From SMWN01 sp965261165 (GTDB lineage: Bacteria > Pseudomonadota > Gammaproteobacteria > Eutrophobiales > Eutrophobiaceae), in NCBI GenBank assembly GCA_965261165.1, contig OZ253445.1:434001-498000 (forward strand): a stretch of DNA of 64,000 bases, given 5' to 3'. The position numbers were made by a program, and so were the translations under genes. The notes below the pieces were generated by a model, which was not told the origin of the DNA, did not search any database, and worked only from the letters and a program-made list of their open reading frames with translations. Shown in pieces: positions 56,287-64,000 of the stretch (position 1 is its first letter; every line of letters begins with the position of its first letter).

Positions 56287-56967
56287 ATGTTATTAAAAAT
56301 TCCACAGGTGCTTTCCGAAGCACAATTACAACAGGCAAAAAACCTTTTGTTAGAAGCCGACTGGACTGATGGTAGTGTAACCGCGGGCTATCAAAGCAGC
56401 AAAGCCAAAAATAATTTACAGTTGCCAGAAGGCTCTGATGTCGCCATTAAATTGGGTGATATGATTTTGGCGGCTTTGGCACAAAATAATTTGTTTATGT
56501 CTGCCGCCTTACCGTTAAAAATATTTCCACCGCTGTTCAATTGCTATCAAGGCGGAGGAAATTTTGGCGTGCATGTCGACAACGCTATCCGCCAAGTTCC
56601 AGGGACATACGTCAAAGTACGCACCGATATATCCATGACGCTGTTTCTTTCCGAACCTGATGAATACGAGGGCGGTGAGTTGATGATTGAGGACACCTAT
56701 GGGTCGCAAAAGGTGAAATTGCCAGCAGGCGACATCGTGCTTTATCCGTCCACCAGCTTACACCGTGTTACACCAGTAACCAAGGGGCGGCGACTGGCCT
56801 CATTTTTCTGGCTGCAAAGCATGGTGGGCAGTGATGAAAATCGATCATTACTGTTCGATATGGACATGGCTATTCAGTCTTTGCGTGACAAACTAGATGA
56901 CTCGCCGGAAATCGTGCGGCTCACCGGCGTTTATCACAACATGATTCGACAGTGGGCTCAAACTTGA
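56287..56967 (+). CDS. piuC: PKHD-type Fe(II)/2-oxoglutarate hydroxylase (PiuC/YbiX)
   Basis: Iron- and 2-oxoglutarate-dependent dioxygenase usually found next to TonB-dependent iron receptors. The 226-residue protein has the ligands in VHVDNA (HxD), the distal His in SLHRVTPV and the 2-oxoglutarate Arg in KGRRLASFFW, with FNCYQGGGNFG upstream. Intact and of normal length. Its role in iron uptake is inferred from context; its substrate is not known to me. Confidence 0.92.
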   Translation: MLLKIPQVLSEAQLQQAKNLLLEADWTDGSVTAGYQSSKAKNNLQLPEGSDVAIKLGDMILAALAQNNLFMSAALPLKIFPPLFNCYQGGGNFGVHVDNAIRQVPGTYVKVRTDISMTLFLSEPDEYEGGELMIEDTYGSQKVKLPAGDIVLYPSTSLHRVTPVTKGRRLASFFWLQSMVGSDENRSLLFDMDMAIQSLRDKLDDSPEIVRLTGVYHNMIRQWAQT

Positions 56968-57080
56968 CGCCATTAATATTAGACAAGTTAGGCAAAAATC
57001 CCTGAAACAAAAACCAATCAGCATATTCCAGAGCAACTGGAAAGCAACTCTAATTCAAGCGTAAAAATCTGAAAAAAGCA

Positions 57081-57353
57081 ATGAAATCATATAGTTCCCT
57101 CCGTGTGTGTGTAAAGCCCGCTAAATCGTTCCTACAATACATCGTTTCGGCTGCTACTCGCAGCACTCCTCGCCCTTATTGCTATTGCCCCACCGCGGCT
57201 TATGTCGCCGATATATACGGTCGTACTGGAGCGGTGCAAACTCAGATTCTCGCCGTACCAAATGTAACCGTAACCGCTTGTGGCAATGCAGATAATGATG
57301 AGTTAGCCGGTATTACGTTTTTAAACTTAGCTGTAAGCTTAAGTGCTTCATAG
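57081..57353 (+). pseudogene. Possible broken secreted-protein gene, unrecognised
   Basis: A 90-codon frame. In the other frame the bases from about 57147 read FRLLLAALLALIAIAPP, a good signal peptide core, and the present frame continues after it as AAYVADIYGRTGAVQTQILA. This fits a small secreted protein with a frameshift. The product is not recognised. Its stop codon is the first base triplet of the 17-bp repeat array. Confidence 0.3.
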
Positions 57354-57435
57354 ATAATTACCCCCATTAGATAATTACCCCCATTAGATAATTACCCCCA
57401 TTAGATAATTACCCCCATTAGATAATTGCCCCCTT
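57351..57435. repeat. 17-bp tandem repeat, five units
   Basis: TAGATAATTACCCCCAT occurs four times without change (57351-57418), then a fifth diverged copy (57419-57435, with G and TT substitutions) merges into an 11-base G run (57436-57446). A minisatellite upstream of aceE. Confidence 0.95.
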
Positions 57436-57454
57436 GGGGGGGGGGGAGATTATC
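57421..57454. other. Hairpin built from the last repeat unit and the G run
   Basis: GATAAT at 57421-57426 pairs with ATTATC at 57449-57454, and the enclosed CCCCC can pair with part of the 11-G run. The G run invites slippage. It may act as a terminator-like or secondary-structure element but has no T tract. Confidence 0.5.
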
Positions 57455-57657
57455 AAAGATTGGGGTTATTAACAGAAGTGCCAGTTTTTTATGGCGAGTT
57501 GCTAGCGTCCTGCTGCATGATTAATCAAATGTATCTTTCGATGCCTACGAAAATACCTGCAAAAGCATCTTTATCAAGCTAATTTTTCTCTACATTTGTG
57601 CAAAATAATTCTATTATGCGGGCTTATCAAGCAGACCAAGAATAGGTGGCTCAGGGC

Positions 57658-60315
57658 ATGACAGAAGAACAAAAAGACATTGATCAGCAAGAGACACAGG
57701 AATGGCTCGAAGCCTTGGAGTCTGTTTTTGAACGTGAAGGTGTCGAACGCGCTCATTTTATTCTTGAACAACTGATTTCCAAGGCACGTAAATCCAATGC
57801 CTACCTTCCCTATTCAGCAAACACAGCCTATCTCAATACCATACCACCCACTAAAGAAGAGCGCTCACCGGGCGACCCTGCAATTGAGTGGCGCATACGA
57901 TCCTTTGTGCGTTGGAATGCCATGGCCATGGTTGTTAAGGCCAACCGTAAAACCGGGGATCTAGGCGGACATATTTCAAGTTTTGCTTCTTCCGCAACCC
58001 TATACGATGTTGGTTTTAATCATTTCTTTCACGCCCCCAGTAAAGATCACGGTGGTGATATGCTGTTTTTTCAAGGTCATTCCGCACCGGGGATTTATGC
58101 GCGTGCATTTTTGACCGATAGGATTACCGAAAAACAAATGGACAACTTCCGTCAGGAAGTAGATGGCGAAGGCCTATCCTCTTATCCTCATCCATGGCTG
58201 ATGCCAGATTACTGGCAATTCCCAACCGTTTCCATGGGGCTTGGGCCAATCATGGCCATCTACCAAGCACGGTTTATGCGCTATATGGAAAATCGCGGCT
58301 TAAAGAAACCAACAAACCGAAAGGTCTGGGCCTTTATTGGCGACGGTGAAATGGATGAACCAGAATCCATGGGAGGCATTGGTCTTGCTGCACGCGAAAA
58401 TCTCGACAACCTGATCTTTGTTGTGAACTGTAATTTACAAAGGCTAGATGGCCCTGTGCGTGGTAATGGCAAGATCATTCAAGAATTGGAAGGCGCATTT
58501 CGTGGTGCCGGCTGGAATGTCATCAAGGTCATCTGGGGCTCCTATTGGGACCCACTGATCGCCCGTGATACCAAGGGTCTGCTTTACAAGCGTATGGAGG
58601 AAGCTGTTGATGGCGAATATCAGGCCTATAAGGCCAATGATGGTGCCTATGTTAGAGAAAAATTCTTTGGTAAGTATCCTGACTTAAAAGCCATGGTCGC
58701 CAGTATGACGGATGATGATATCTGGCGACTCAACCGTGGCGGACATGATCCACATAAAGTTTATGCCGCCTATGCCGCTGCAATGAAGCACACCGGACAG
58801 CCCACGGTTATTCTTGCAAAAACGGTAAAAGGCTATGGTCTGGGTGAAGCAGGCGAAGGACAAAACGTCAGTCACCAAACAAAAAAAATGGGTGAGAAGG
58901 CCCTTAAGCAATTTCGTGATCGTTTTAATATCCCTATTTCTGATGAAGAGATTGCAGATGCACCATATTATCATCCGCCAGAAGATAGCGAAGAGCTTAA
59001 ATATCTCAAAAAATGTCGTCAGGCATTAGGCGGTTATTTCTTTGGTAAAAGAGAAGCACCTCCCCCGCTTGAAATACCAAGCATAGATATTCATCAAAAA
59101 TTATTAGATGGCACCGACGAGAGAGAAATTTCAACAACCATGTCATTCGTGCGTATTCTCAATGCGCTACTTAAAGATAAAAATATTGGCAAAAATATTG
59201 TACCTATCATTCCTGATGAGGCACGCACCTTTGGCATGGAAGGCATGTTCAGGCAATTAGGTATTTATTCCTGCGTCGGACAACTCTATGAACCCGTTGA
59301 TCACGATCAGGTCATGTACTATCGCGAAGATATCAAAGGTCAGATACTGGAAGAAGGACTCAATGAAGCTGGCGCTTATTCCTCATGGATTGCTGCGGCA
59401 ACCTCTTATAAGAATCATGGCATACACATGATTCCTTTTTATATTTATTACTCCATGTTTGGTTTTCAACGTATCGGCGATCTGGCCTGGGCTGGTGGTG
59501 ACATGCGTTCCAGAGGTTTCCTCCTTGGCGGCACCGCAGGTAGAACCACTCTGAATGGCGAAGGTTTACAACATCAGGATGGTCATAGCCATGTACAGGC
59601 ATCAATCATTCCAAACTGTGTTGCCTACGATCCAACTTATGCCTATGAGCTTGTCGTCATCATTCAGGATGGCCTGAAGCGCATGTATCAGGATTTTGAA
59701 GATATCTTTTATTACATCACCGTCATGAATGAAAATTACCAGCATCCACCAATGCCAGACATGGCAGAAGAAGGCATTCTTAAGGGCATGTATCTACTCA
59801 AGCCGGGTGGCAAGAAAAAACCCAAGGTGAAACTCCTGGGTTCAGGAACAATACTGCGTGAGGTAATTGCCGCGGCAGACCTACTCAAAGAAGATTTTGG
59901 CGTGTCGTCGGATATCTGGAGTGTCACCAGTTTCAATGAATTACGTCGAGACGGACTGGATGTTCAACGCTGGAATATGCTGCATCCAGATAAAAAACCC
60001 AAGACACCTTATGTAACATCTCATCTACCCGATGCAGATTGCCCTGTGATTGCATCAACAGACTATATAAAAGCATATGCCGACCAGATAAGAGAGTTCG
60101 TGCCAAGTCGTTATGTCGTATTAGGAACCGATGGTTACGGTCGCAGTGATACTCGAATCAAATTGAGAAAATTCTTCGAAGTCGATCGTTATTATGTCAC
60201 CGTCGCTGCATTAAAAGCACTGGCTGATGACAAGCTCATTCCTGTAGCTAAAGTTTCAGAAGCGATCAAGAAATATGGCATTGATCCTGATAAACCAAAT
60301 CCTGTAACGGTTTGA
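57658..60315 (+). CDS. aceE: Pyruvate dehydrogenase E1 component
   Basis: Thiamine-diphosphate enzyme that decarboxylates pyruvate and reductively acetylates the lipoyl groups of E2. The homodimeric type, about 885 residues, shows ETQEWLEALESVFEREG near the start, GDGEMDEPESMG (ThDP motif), NCNLQRLDGPVRGNGK and SSYPHPWLMPDYWQFPTVSM (shown in part). I prefer ATG 57658; a GTG at 57646 is an alternative. First gene of the aceE-aceF-lpd operon. Confidence 0.98.
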   Translation: MTEEQKDIDQQETQEWLEALESVFEREGVERAHFILEQLISKARKSNAYLPYSANTAYLNTIPPTKEERSPGDPAIEWRIRSFVRWNAMAMVVKANRKTGDLGGHISSFASSATLYDVGFNHFFHAPSKDHGGDMLFFQGHSAPGIYARAFLTDRITEKQMDNFRQEVDGEGLSSYPHPWLMPDYWQFPTVSMGLGPIMAIYQARFMRYMENRGLKKPTNRKVWAFIGDGEMDEPESMGGIGLAARENLDNLIFVVNCNLQRLDGPVRGNGKIIQELEGAFRGAGWNVIKVIWGSYWDPLIARDTKGLLYKRMEEAVDGEYQAYKANDGAYVREKFFGKYPDLKAMVASMTDDDIWRLNRGGHDPHKVYAAYAAAMKHTGQPTVILAKTVKGYGLGEAGEGQNVSHQTKKMGEKALKQFRDRFNIPISDEEIADAPYYHPPEDSEELKYLKKCRQALGGYFFGKREAPPPLEIPSIDIHQKLLDGTDEREISTTMSFVRILNALLKDKNIGKNIVPIIPDEARTFGMEGMFRQLGIYSCVGQLYEPVDHDQVMYYREDIKGQILEEGLNEAGAYSSWIAAATSYKNHGIHMIPFYIYYSMFGFQRIGDLAWAGGDMRSRGFLLGGTAGRTTLNGEGLQHQDGHSHVQASIIPNCVAYDPTYAYELVVIIQDGLKRMYQDFEDIFYYITVMNENYQHPPMPDMAEEGILKGMYLLKPGGKKKPKVKLLGSGTILREVIAAADLLKEDFGVSSDIWSVTSFNELRRDGLDVQRWNMLHPDKKPKTPYVTSHLPDADCPVIASTDYIKAYADQIREFVPSRYVVLGTDGYGRSDTRIKLRKFFEVDRYYVTVAALKALADDKLIPVAKVSEAIKKYGIDPDKPNPVTV

Positions 60316-60329
60316 GCTGGTAATAATTT

Positions 60330-61628
60330 ATGGCCAATCCAAAAAAAATCACACTACCTGATATTGGTGACTTCGATGCCGTCGATGTCATTGAGGTGCT
60401 CGTAAATGTCGGAGATAGCATTAATCCAGAAGACACAATCATTACGCTGGAAAGTGATAAAGCCACCATGGATATTCCTTCCCCTGCTACAGGCAAAATC
60501 ACCGAAATTCTAGTTAGCGTTGGCGACTCAATCTCAGAGGGCATACCGCTTTTGTTAATAGACGAGGCTGAGCCTAATGAAGCCCCCAAATTAAAAGAAG
60601 AGCCTGAACAAAAAGTCGAAGCAACACCTGCTAAATCAGCTGACCAAACTCCAGCAACGCAGACATCCCCCAAACCTGCTCCAGTCGTTATGGAAACTGC
60701 GCAGGCTGTTGGTTGTAGTCGTTCAGAGAAAGCCCATGCGAGTCCTTCTGTACGCCGCTTTGCCAGAGAACTTGGTGTTGATCTTGGGCTGGTCTATGGC
60801 AAAGGTTCCAAAGGACGCATTCTGAAGGAGGATGTTAAAGCCTTTACTAAGAGCATGTTGTCTGGAAATAAATTGGGTAGTGGCGGTGCTTTTAGTTTTC
60901 CTGAAATTCCGCCAATAGATTTTTCCAAGTTTGGACAAACCGAAATGCAACCACTTAGTCGATTGAAGCGGCTGGGTGGTCAGGCATTACATCGTAGCTG
61001 GATCACCATACCTCATGTCACACAATTTGATGAAGCCGATATTTCTGAGCTTGAAAATTTTAGAAAATCCAAACTAAAAACCGCGGAAGCTAAAGGCATT
61101 AAATTAACGCTGATTACCTTTTTGATAAAAGCTGCTGTTGTCGCTCTGCAAAAATTTCCGGAATTTAATTCTTCCATTACTGCGGATGGCGAGAATCTGG
61201 TTTTGAAAAAATATTTTCATATTGGTATTGCCGTCAATACTAGAAATGGTCTTGTCGTGCCGGTGATTAAAGATGCGGATAAGAAAGGTTTATTTGAAAT
61301 CGCAGATGAAATTAACCAGCTAGGCGGCAAAGCTCAGGAAGGCAAGCTAAGCCCTGCTGATATGCAAGGAGGATGTTTCACCATTTCCAGTCTCGGCGGT
61401 ATTGGCGGTACAAACTTCACCCCTATTGTAAATGCGCCCGAAGTTGCCATTTTGGGTATTTCTCGATCTGCCATAAGGCCCGTTTATGAGAATGGAGAAT
61501 TTGTTCCACGCTTAATGATGCCTTACGCACTGTCATATGATCATCGCGTCATTGACGGTGTTGCTGGTGCTCAATTTACACAATTCCTCGGCACTATCTT
61601 GGCTGACATCCGCCACATACTCTTATAA
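60330..61628 (+). CDS. aceF: Dihydrolipoamide acetyltransferase (PDH E2)
   Basis: Core of the pyruvate dehydrogenase complex; moves the acetyl group to CoA. The 432-residue protein has one lipoyl domain (about 1-78, lipoyl lysine in ESDKATMDIPSP), an Ala/Pro/Lys linker, a peripheral-subunit-binding domain (ASPSVRRFARELGVDL) and the catalytic domain with SYDHRVIDG. Only one lipoyl domain is present, against three in E. coli. It follows aceE by 14 bases. Confidence 0.97.
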   Translation: MANPKKITLPDIGDFDAVDVIEVLVNVGDSINPEDTIITLESDKATMDIPSPATGKITEILVSVGDSISEGIPLLLIDEAEPNEAPKLKEEPEQKVEATPAKSADQTPATQTSPKPAPVVMETAQAVGCSRSEKAHASPSVRRFARELGVDLGLVYGKGSKGRILKEDVKAFTKSMLSGNKLGSGGAFSFPEIPPIDFSKFGQTEMQPLSRLKRLGGQALHRSWITIPHVTQFDEADISELENFRKSKLKTAEAKGIKLTLITFLIKAAVVALQKFPEFNSSITADGENLVLKKYFHIGIAVNTRNGLVVPVIKDADKKGLFEIADEINQLGGKAQEGKLSPADMQGGCFTISSLGGIGGTNFTPIVNAPEVAILGISRSAIRPVYENGEFVPRLMMPYALSYDHRVIDGVAGAQFTQFLGTILADIRHILL

Positions 61629-61634
61629 ATCATT

Positions 61635-63392
61635 ATGTCTGATATTAGAGAAGTTCTTATTCCTGACATTGGAGATTTTGAATCCGTTGAAATAATTGAA
61701 GTCCCTATCAATAATGGCGACAAGATTCAACAGGAAGATACATTAGTCACTTTGGAAAGTGACAAAGCGACTATTGATATTCCTTCTCCATACAGTGGCA
61801 CAATTAAAAATGTATCCGCCAAGGTTGGCGATAAAGTTTCGCAAGGTGAATTAATTTTAACCCTTGAGCAAGAAAGCGCGACAGAAACAACGGATGCAGC
61901 CGCCAAAGACACCGACACACCTAAAGAAGTGCCCGTAAGTAACGAAGAACTTCAAGTGACAAATACCAATATCGAAAAAGGTGATCTACACTGTGAAGTT
62001 GTTGTGCTTGGTGGTGGGCCTGGAGGTTATACCGCAGCGTTTCGTGCGGCTGACCTTGGCAAAAAAACTATACTCATTGAGCGTTATGCGACACTGGGCG
62101 GTGTCTGTCTTAATGTCGGTTGCATCCCTTCCAAGGCACTGTTACATATCGCCAAAGTCATTGCAGAAATTGACGAATTAAAGACAATGGGTATTGACCT
62201 AGGGACATCGAACGTCAATATAAAATCTGTTCGAGAATTTGCCGTCAATATCATCAACAAATTAACTACTGGTCTGAAGGCAATGGCCAAACAGCGTAAA
62301 ATAGACGTAGTGCATGGCACTGGTAAATTTATTTCTGCAAATATGATTGAGGTTTACGGTAAAAACGGCAAAACAACTATCTCTTTCGAACACGCCATTA
62401 TTGCTGCGGGCTCTCAACCTACAAGCATTTCTTCTTTCCCTGATGATCCACGGATTATGAATTCTACAGATGCCTTGCTACTCGACGACACCCCTGAAAG
62501 ACTGTTAGTCATAGGTGGAGGTATCATTGGTCTGGAAATGGCGACAGTATACGAGGCGCTAGGCTCAAAGATCAGTGTTGTCGAAATGCTGGACGCATTA
62601 GTCCCCGGTTGTGACGAAGATATTATTCGTCCCTTACAAAAACGTATTAAAAAACGTTATGAAAATATTTATCTAAGTACGACGGTTATTAATATCAAGG
62701 CAACGAAAAAACATCTGGAAATTTCCTTCGATGGCAAAAATGCCCCTGAATCTGAAAAATTTGATGCTATTTTATTATCCATAGGCAGACGGCCTAATGG
62801 TTTAAAAATCGGCGCGGAAAATGTGGGCATTAATGTTAACGAACAAGGCTTTATCCCTGTTGATGATCAGCAAAGAACCAATGTCCAGAATATTTTTGCC
62901 ATTGGTGACATTGTCGGCCAACCCATGCTGGCACACAAAGCCACTCATGAAGGCAAGATTGCGGCTGAGGTGATCTCTGGCTTAAAAGTTGGTTTTGACA
63001 ATCGTGTTATCCCGTCCGTTGCCTATACCGATCCGGAAGTTGCCTGGGTCGGCATCACGGAAACAGAGGCCAAAGAACGAGGCATTGAATATGGCAAAGG
63101 AACATTCCCTTGGGCTGCCAATGGCCGCTCTTTATCGCTAGGCCGAGATGAAGGTATGACAAAAGTATTATTTGAAAAAGAAACCAACCGCATCATTGGC
63201 GCAGCAATTGTTGGGTCTAATGCCGGCGATTTAATTGCAGAATGTGCATTAGCCATTGAAATGGGCGCGGATGCCGAAGACATAGGACTCACCATCCACC
63301 CTCACCCTACTCTCTCGGAAACAATTGGACTCGCAGCCGAAGTCTTTGCAGGAACAATTACCGACTTATATATTCCCAAACGTAAGAAGTAA
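61635..63392 (+). CDS. lpd: Dihydrolipoamide dehydrogenase with N-terminal lipoyl domain
   Basis: Reoxidises the lipoyl groups of E2 and passes electrons through FAD to NAD. The 585-residue protein starts with its own lipoyl domain (about 1-80, ESDKATIDIPSP), then an acidic linker and the flavoprotein: VVLGGGPGGYTAAFRA, the redox disulfide GGVCLNVGCIPSK, AIGDIVGQPMLAH and the dimer-interface HPHPTLSE. The fused lipoyl domain is known in several proteobacteria and brings the total lipoyl domains per E2-E3 pair to two. Confidence 0.97.
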   Translation: MSDIREVLIPDIGDFESVEIIEVPINNGDKIQQEDTLVTLESDKATIDIPSPYSGTIKNVSAKVGDKVSQGELILTLEQESATETTDAAAKDTDTPKEVPVSNEELQVTNTNIEKGDLHCEVVVLGGGPGGYTAAFRAADLGKKTILIERYATLGGVCLNVGCIPSKALLHIAKVIAEIDELKTMGIDLGTSNVNIKSVREFAVNIINKLTTGLKAMAKQRKIDVVHGTGKFISANMIEVYGKNGKTTISFEHAIIAAGSQPTSISSFPDDPRIMNSTDALLLDDTPERLLVIGGGIIGLEMATVYEALGSKISVVEMLDALVPGCDEDIIRPLQKRIKKRYENIYLSTTVINIKATKKHLEISFDGKNAPESEKFDAILLSIGRRPNGLKIGAENVGINVNEQGFIPVDDQQRTNVQNIFAIGDIVGQPMLAHKATHEGKIAAEVISGLKVGFDNRVIPSVAYTDPEVAWVGITETEAKERGIEYGKGTFPWAANGRSLSLGRDEGMTKVLFEKETNRIIGAAIVGSNAGDLIAECALAIEMGADAEDIGLTIHPHPTLSETIGLAAEVFAGTITDLYIPKRKK

Positions 63393-63632
63393 AAAATATA
63401 TTCATGACAATTTTTTAACCATTGAATAAGACTTTGAGACTTGACTAAAGAAAGAGGTAGCCCCACGACCAAGATTTGTCAGGCGGTACCGACCCGCGAA
63501 TATCAGATTGAGCAACCGTCGTTACAAGCTGCCCCTGCTCTGTCCCAAGGGCTTACTGAGAGAGAAATATGCAAGAATGAAGAATCGATTGACAGGTCAC
63601 AACATATCAGGTCTCATTTTATATTTATTACG

Positions 63633-64000
63633 TTAGTGTTCTTCCAGCATCACTAATTCAGAAGTTAAAATCTGCATACGTTCTATGGCATTCCTGAGTA
63701 GTTCTCTATGGAAATGTAATAAGGCTGTTGGATGCTCTTTTTCCAGTTTTACCAGTGTTTCCTTCGGAATTAGATAGACCTCAGCATCTGTCTCTGCACG
63801 AATGCCACCGGTGATGCGTTGTTCATCTTCCATTAATGCACGCCAACCCAACATCGCGCCAGGACTAGCAGTTGCGATACGGATATCTTTTCCTTTTACC
63901 CGTTTAAAAACATTTAACTCGCCTTTACGAACAAGCACAAAACTATCCACCGCTTCGCCCCTGGAGAATAGATAATCACCTGCCTTAATCGTTTGTTCTT
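63633..64000 (-). CDS. Cyclic-nucleotide-binding-domain protein, cut by the window edge
   Basis: Part of a CRP/FNR-type sensor domain. The visible part includes IKAGDYLFSRGEAVDSFVLV, GELNVFKRVKG, GAMLGWRALM and a C-terminal helix ending in VMLEEH. The frame runs beyond position 64000. After the cNMP domain there is no room for a helix-turn-helix, so it is probably a stand-alone sensor rather than a transcription factor. The cAMP phosphate-contacting Arg cannot be judged: the typical RSAT motif is not seen. Confidence 0.8.
   Translation of the reverse strand, partial: EQTIKAGDYLFSRGEAVDSFVLVRKGELNVFKRVKGKDIRIATASPGAMLGWRALMEDEQRITGGIRAETDAEVYLIPKETLVKLEKEHPTALLHFHRELLRNAIERMQILTSELVMLEEH

Larger units (their letters stand above)
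56968..57657. other. Intergenic region between piuC and aceE
   Basis: About 690 bases with one doubtful broken gene (57081-57353), a 17-bp tandem repeat, an 11-base G run and a hairpin (all listed separately). The aceE promoter must lie between about 57460 and 57650; I see no clear consensus pair. Confidence 0.5.

Noticed and set aside
57351..57435. CRISPR array
   Set aside because: The repeats are contiguous with no spacers and there are no cas genes; it is a minisatellite.
63441..63656. 71-codon frame between lpd and the cNMP gene
   Set aside because: No known motif, low-complexity end, and overlaps the 3' end of the cNMP-binding gene on the other strand.

Overview
The window looks like part of a gammaproteobacterial chromosome, moderately AT-rich. 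The evidence is E. coli/Pseudomonas-like gene order in several blocks: bamD-rluD-yfiH; pilBCD-coaE-zapD-yacG; mutT-argJ-secA-M23 peptidase-dciA-lpxC; a full dcw cell-wall/division cluster; rsmI-lpoA-yraN-diaA-dolP; and sspA beside petABC. The cytochrome bc1 operon points to a respiring, non-enteric lineage. I cannot name the genus.

Layout. 1-5.1 kb: tail of a helical protein, nadE, bamD, rluD and a broken yfiH. 5.1-10.7 kb: type IV pilus assembly genes pilB, pilC and pilD (no pilA), then coaE, zapD and yacG. 10.7-18.2 kb: a Nudix-ThiE fusion, argJ, secA, an M23 peptidase, dciA and lpxC. 18.3-36.1 kb: the dcw cluster on the minus strand from mraZ down to ftsZ, apparently intact, with a readable promoter and MraZ operator in front. 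36.3-36.7 kb: RNase P RNA. 36.8-41.3 kb: rsmI, lpoA, yraN, diaA, dolP. 41.3-46 kb: sspA, petABC and a DegS-like protease. 46-50.5 kb: a 5' scrap of hisC, hisD, short-form hisG, murA, ibaG and mlaC (the other mla genes are not beside it). 57.6-63.4 kb: pyruvate dehydrogenase genes aceE, aceF, lpd. The right edge cuts a cyclic-nucleotide-binding protein.

The unusual part is 50.5-57.5 kb. It looks more GC-rich than its flanks and holds an iron-uptake locus (PepSY protein, TPR protein, TonB, ExbD, ExbB, TonB-dependent receptor, PiuC-type hydroxylase) in clear decay. The PepSY, TPR and exbD genes are frameshifted. exbB has lost its 5' end and the receptor keeps only its last ~145 codons; these two stumps meet head to head at a 10-bp palindrome. 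Only tonB and piuC look whole. Beside it lie a truncated purE, a scrap of a PKD-like domain, a MITE/REP-like element, and a 17-bp tandem repeat next to an 11-G tract. Short tandem duplications of 15-17 bp also occur in several other intergenic spaces.

I see no CRISPR array, prophage, complete insertion sequence, tRNA or obvious new defence or biosynthetic system. The best leads are the rearranged iron locus, the GATAAT/C-tract repeat family, the loss of zinc ligands in PilB and the pattern of gene erosion. Some frameshifts could be assembly errors, and I flag this where it applies.
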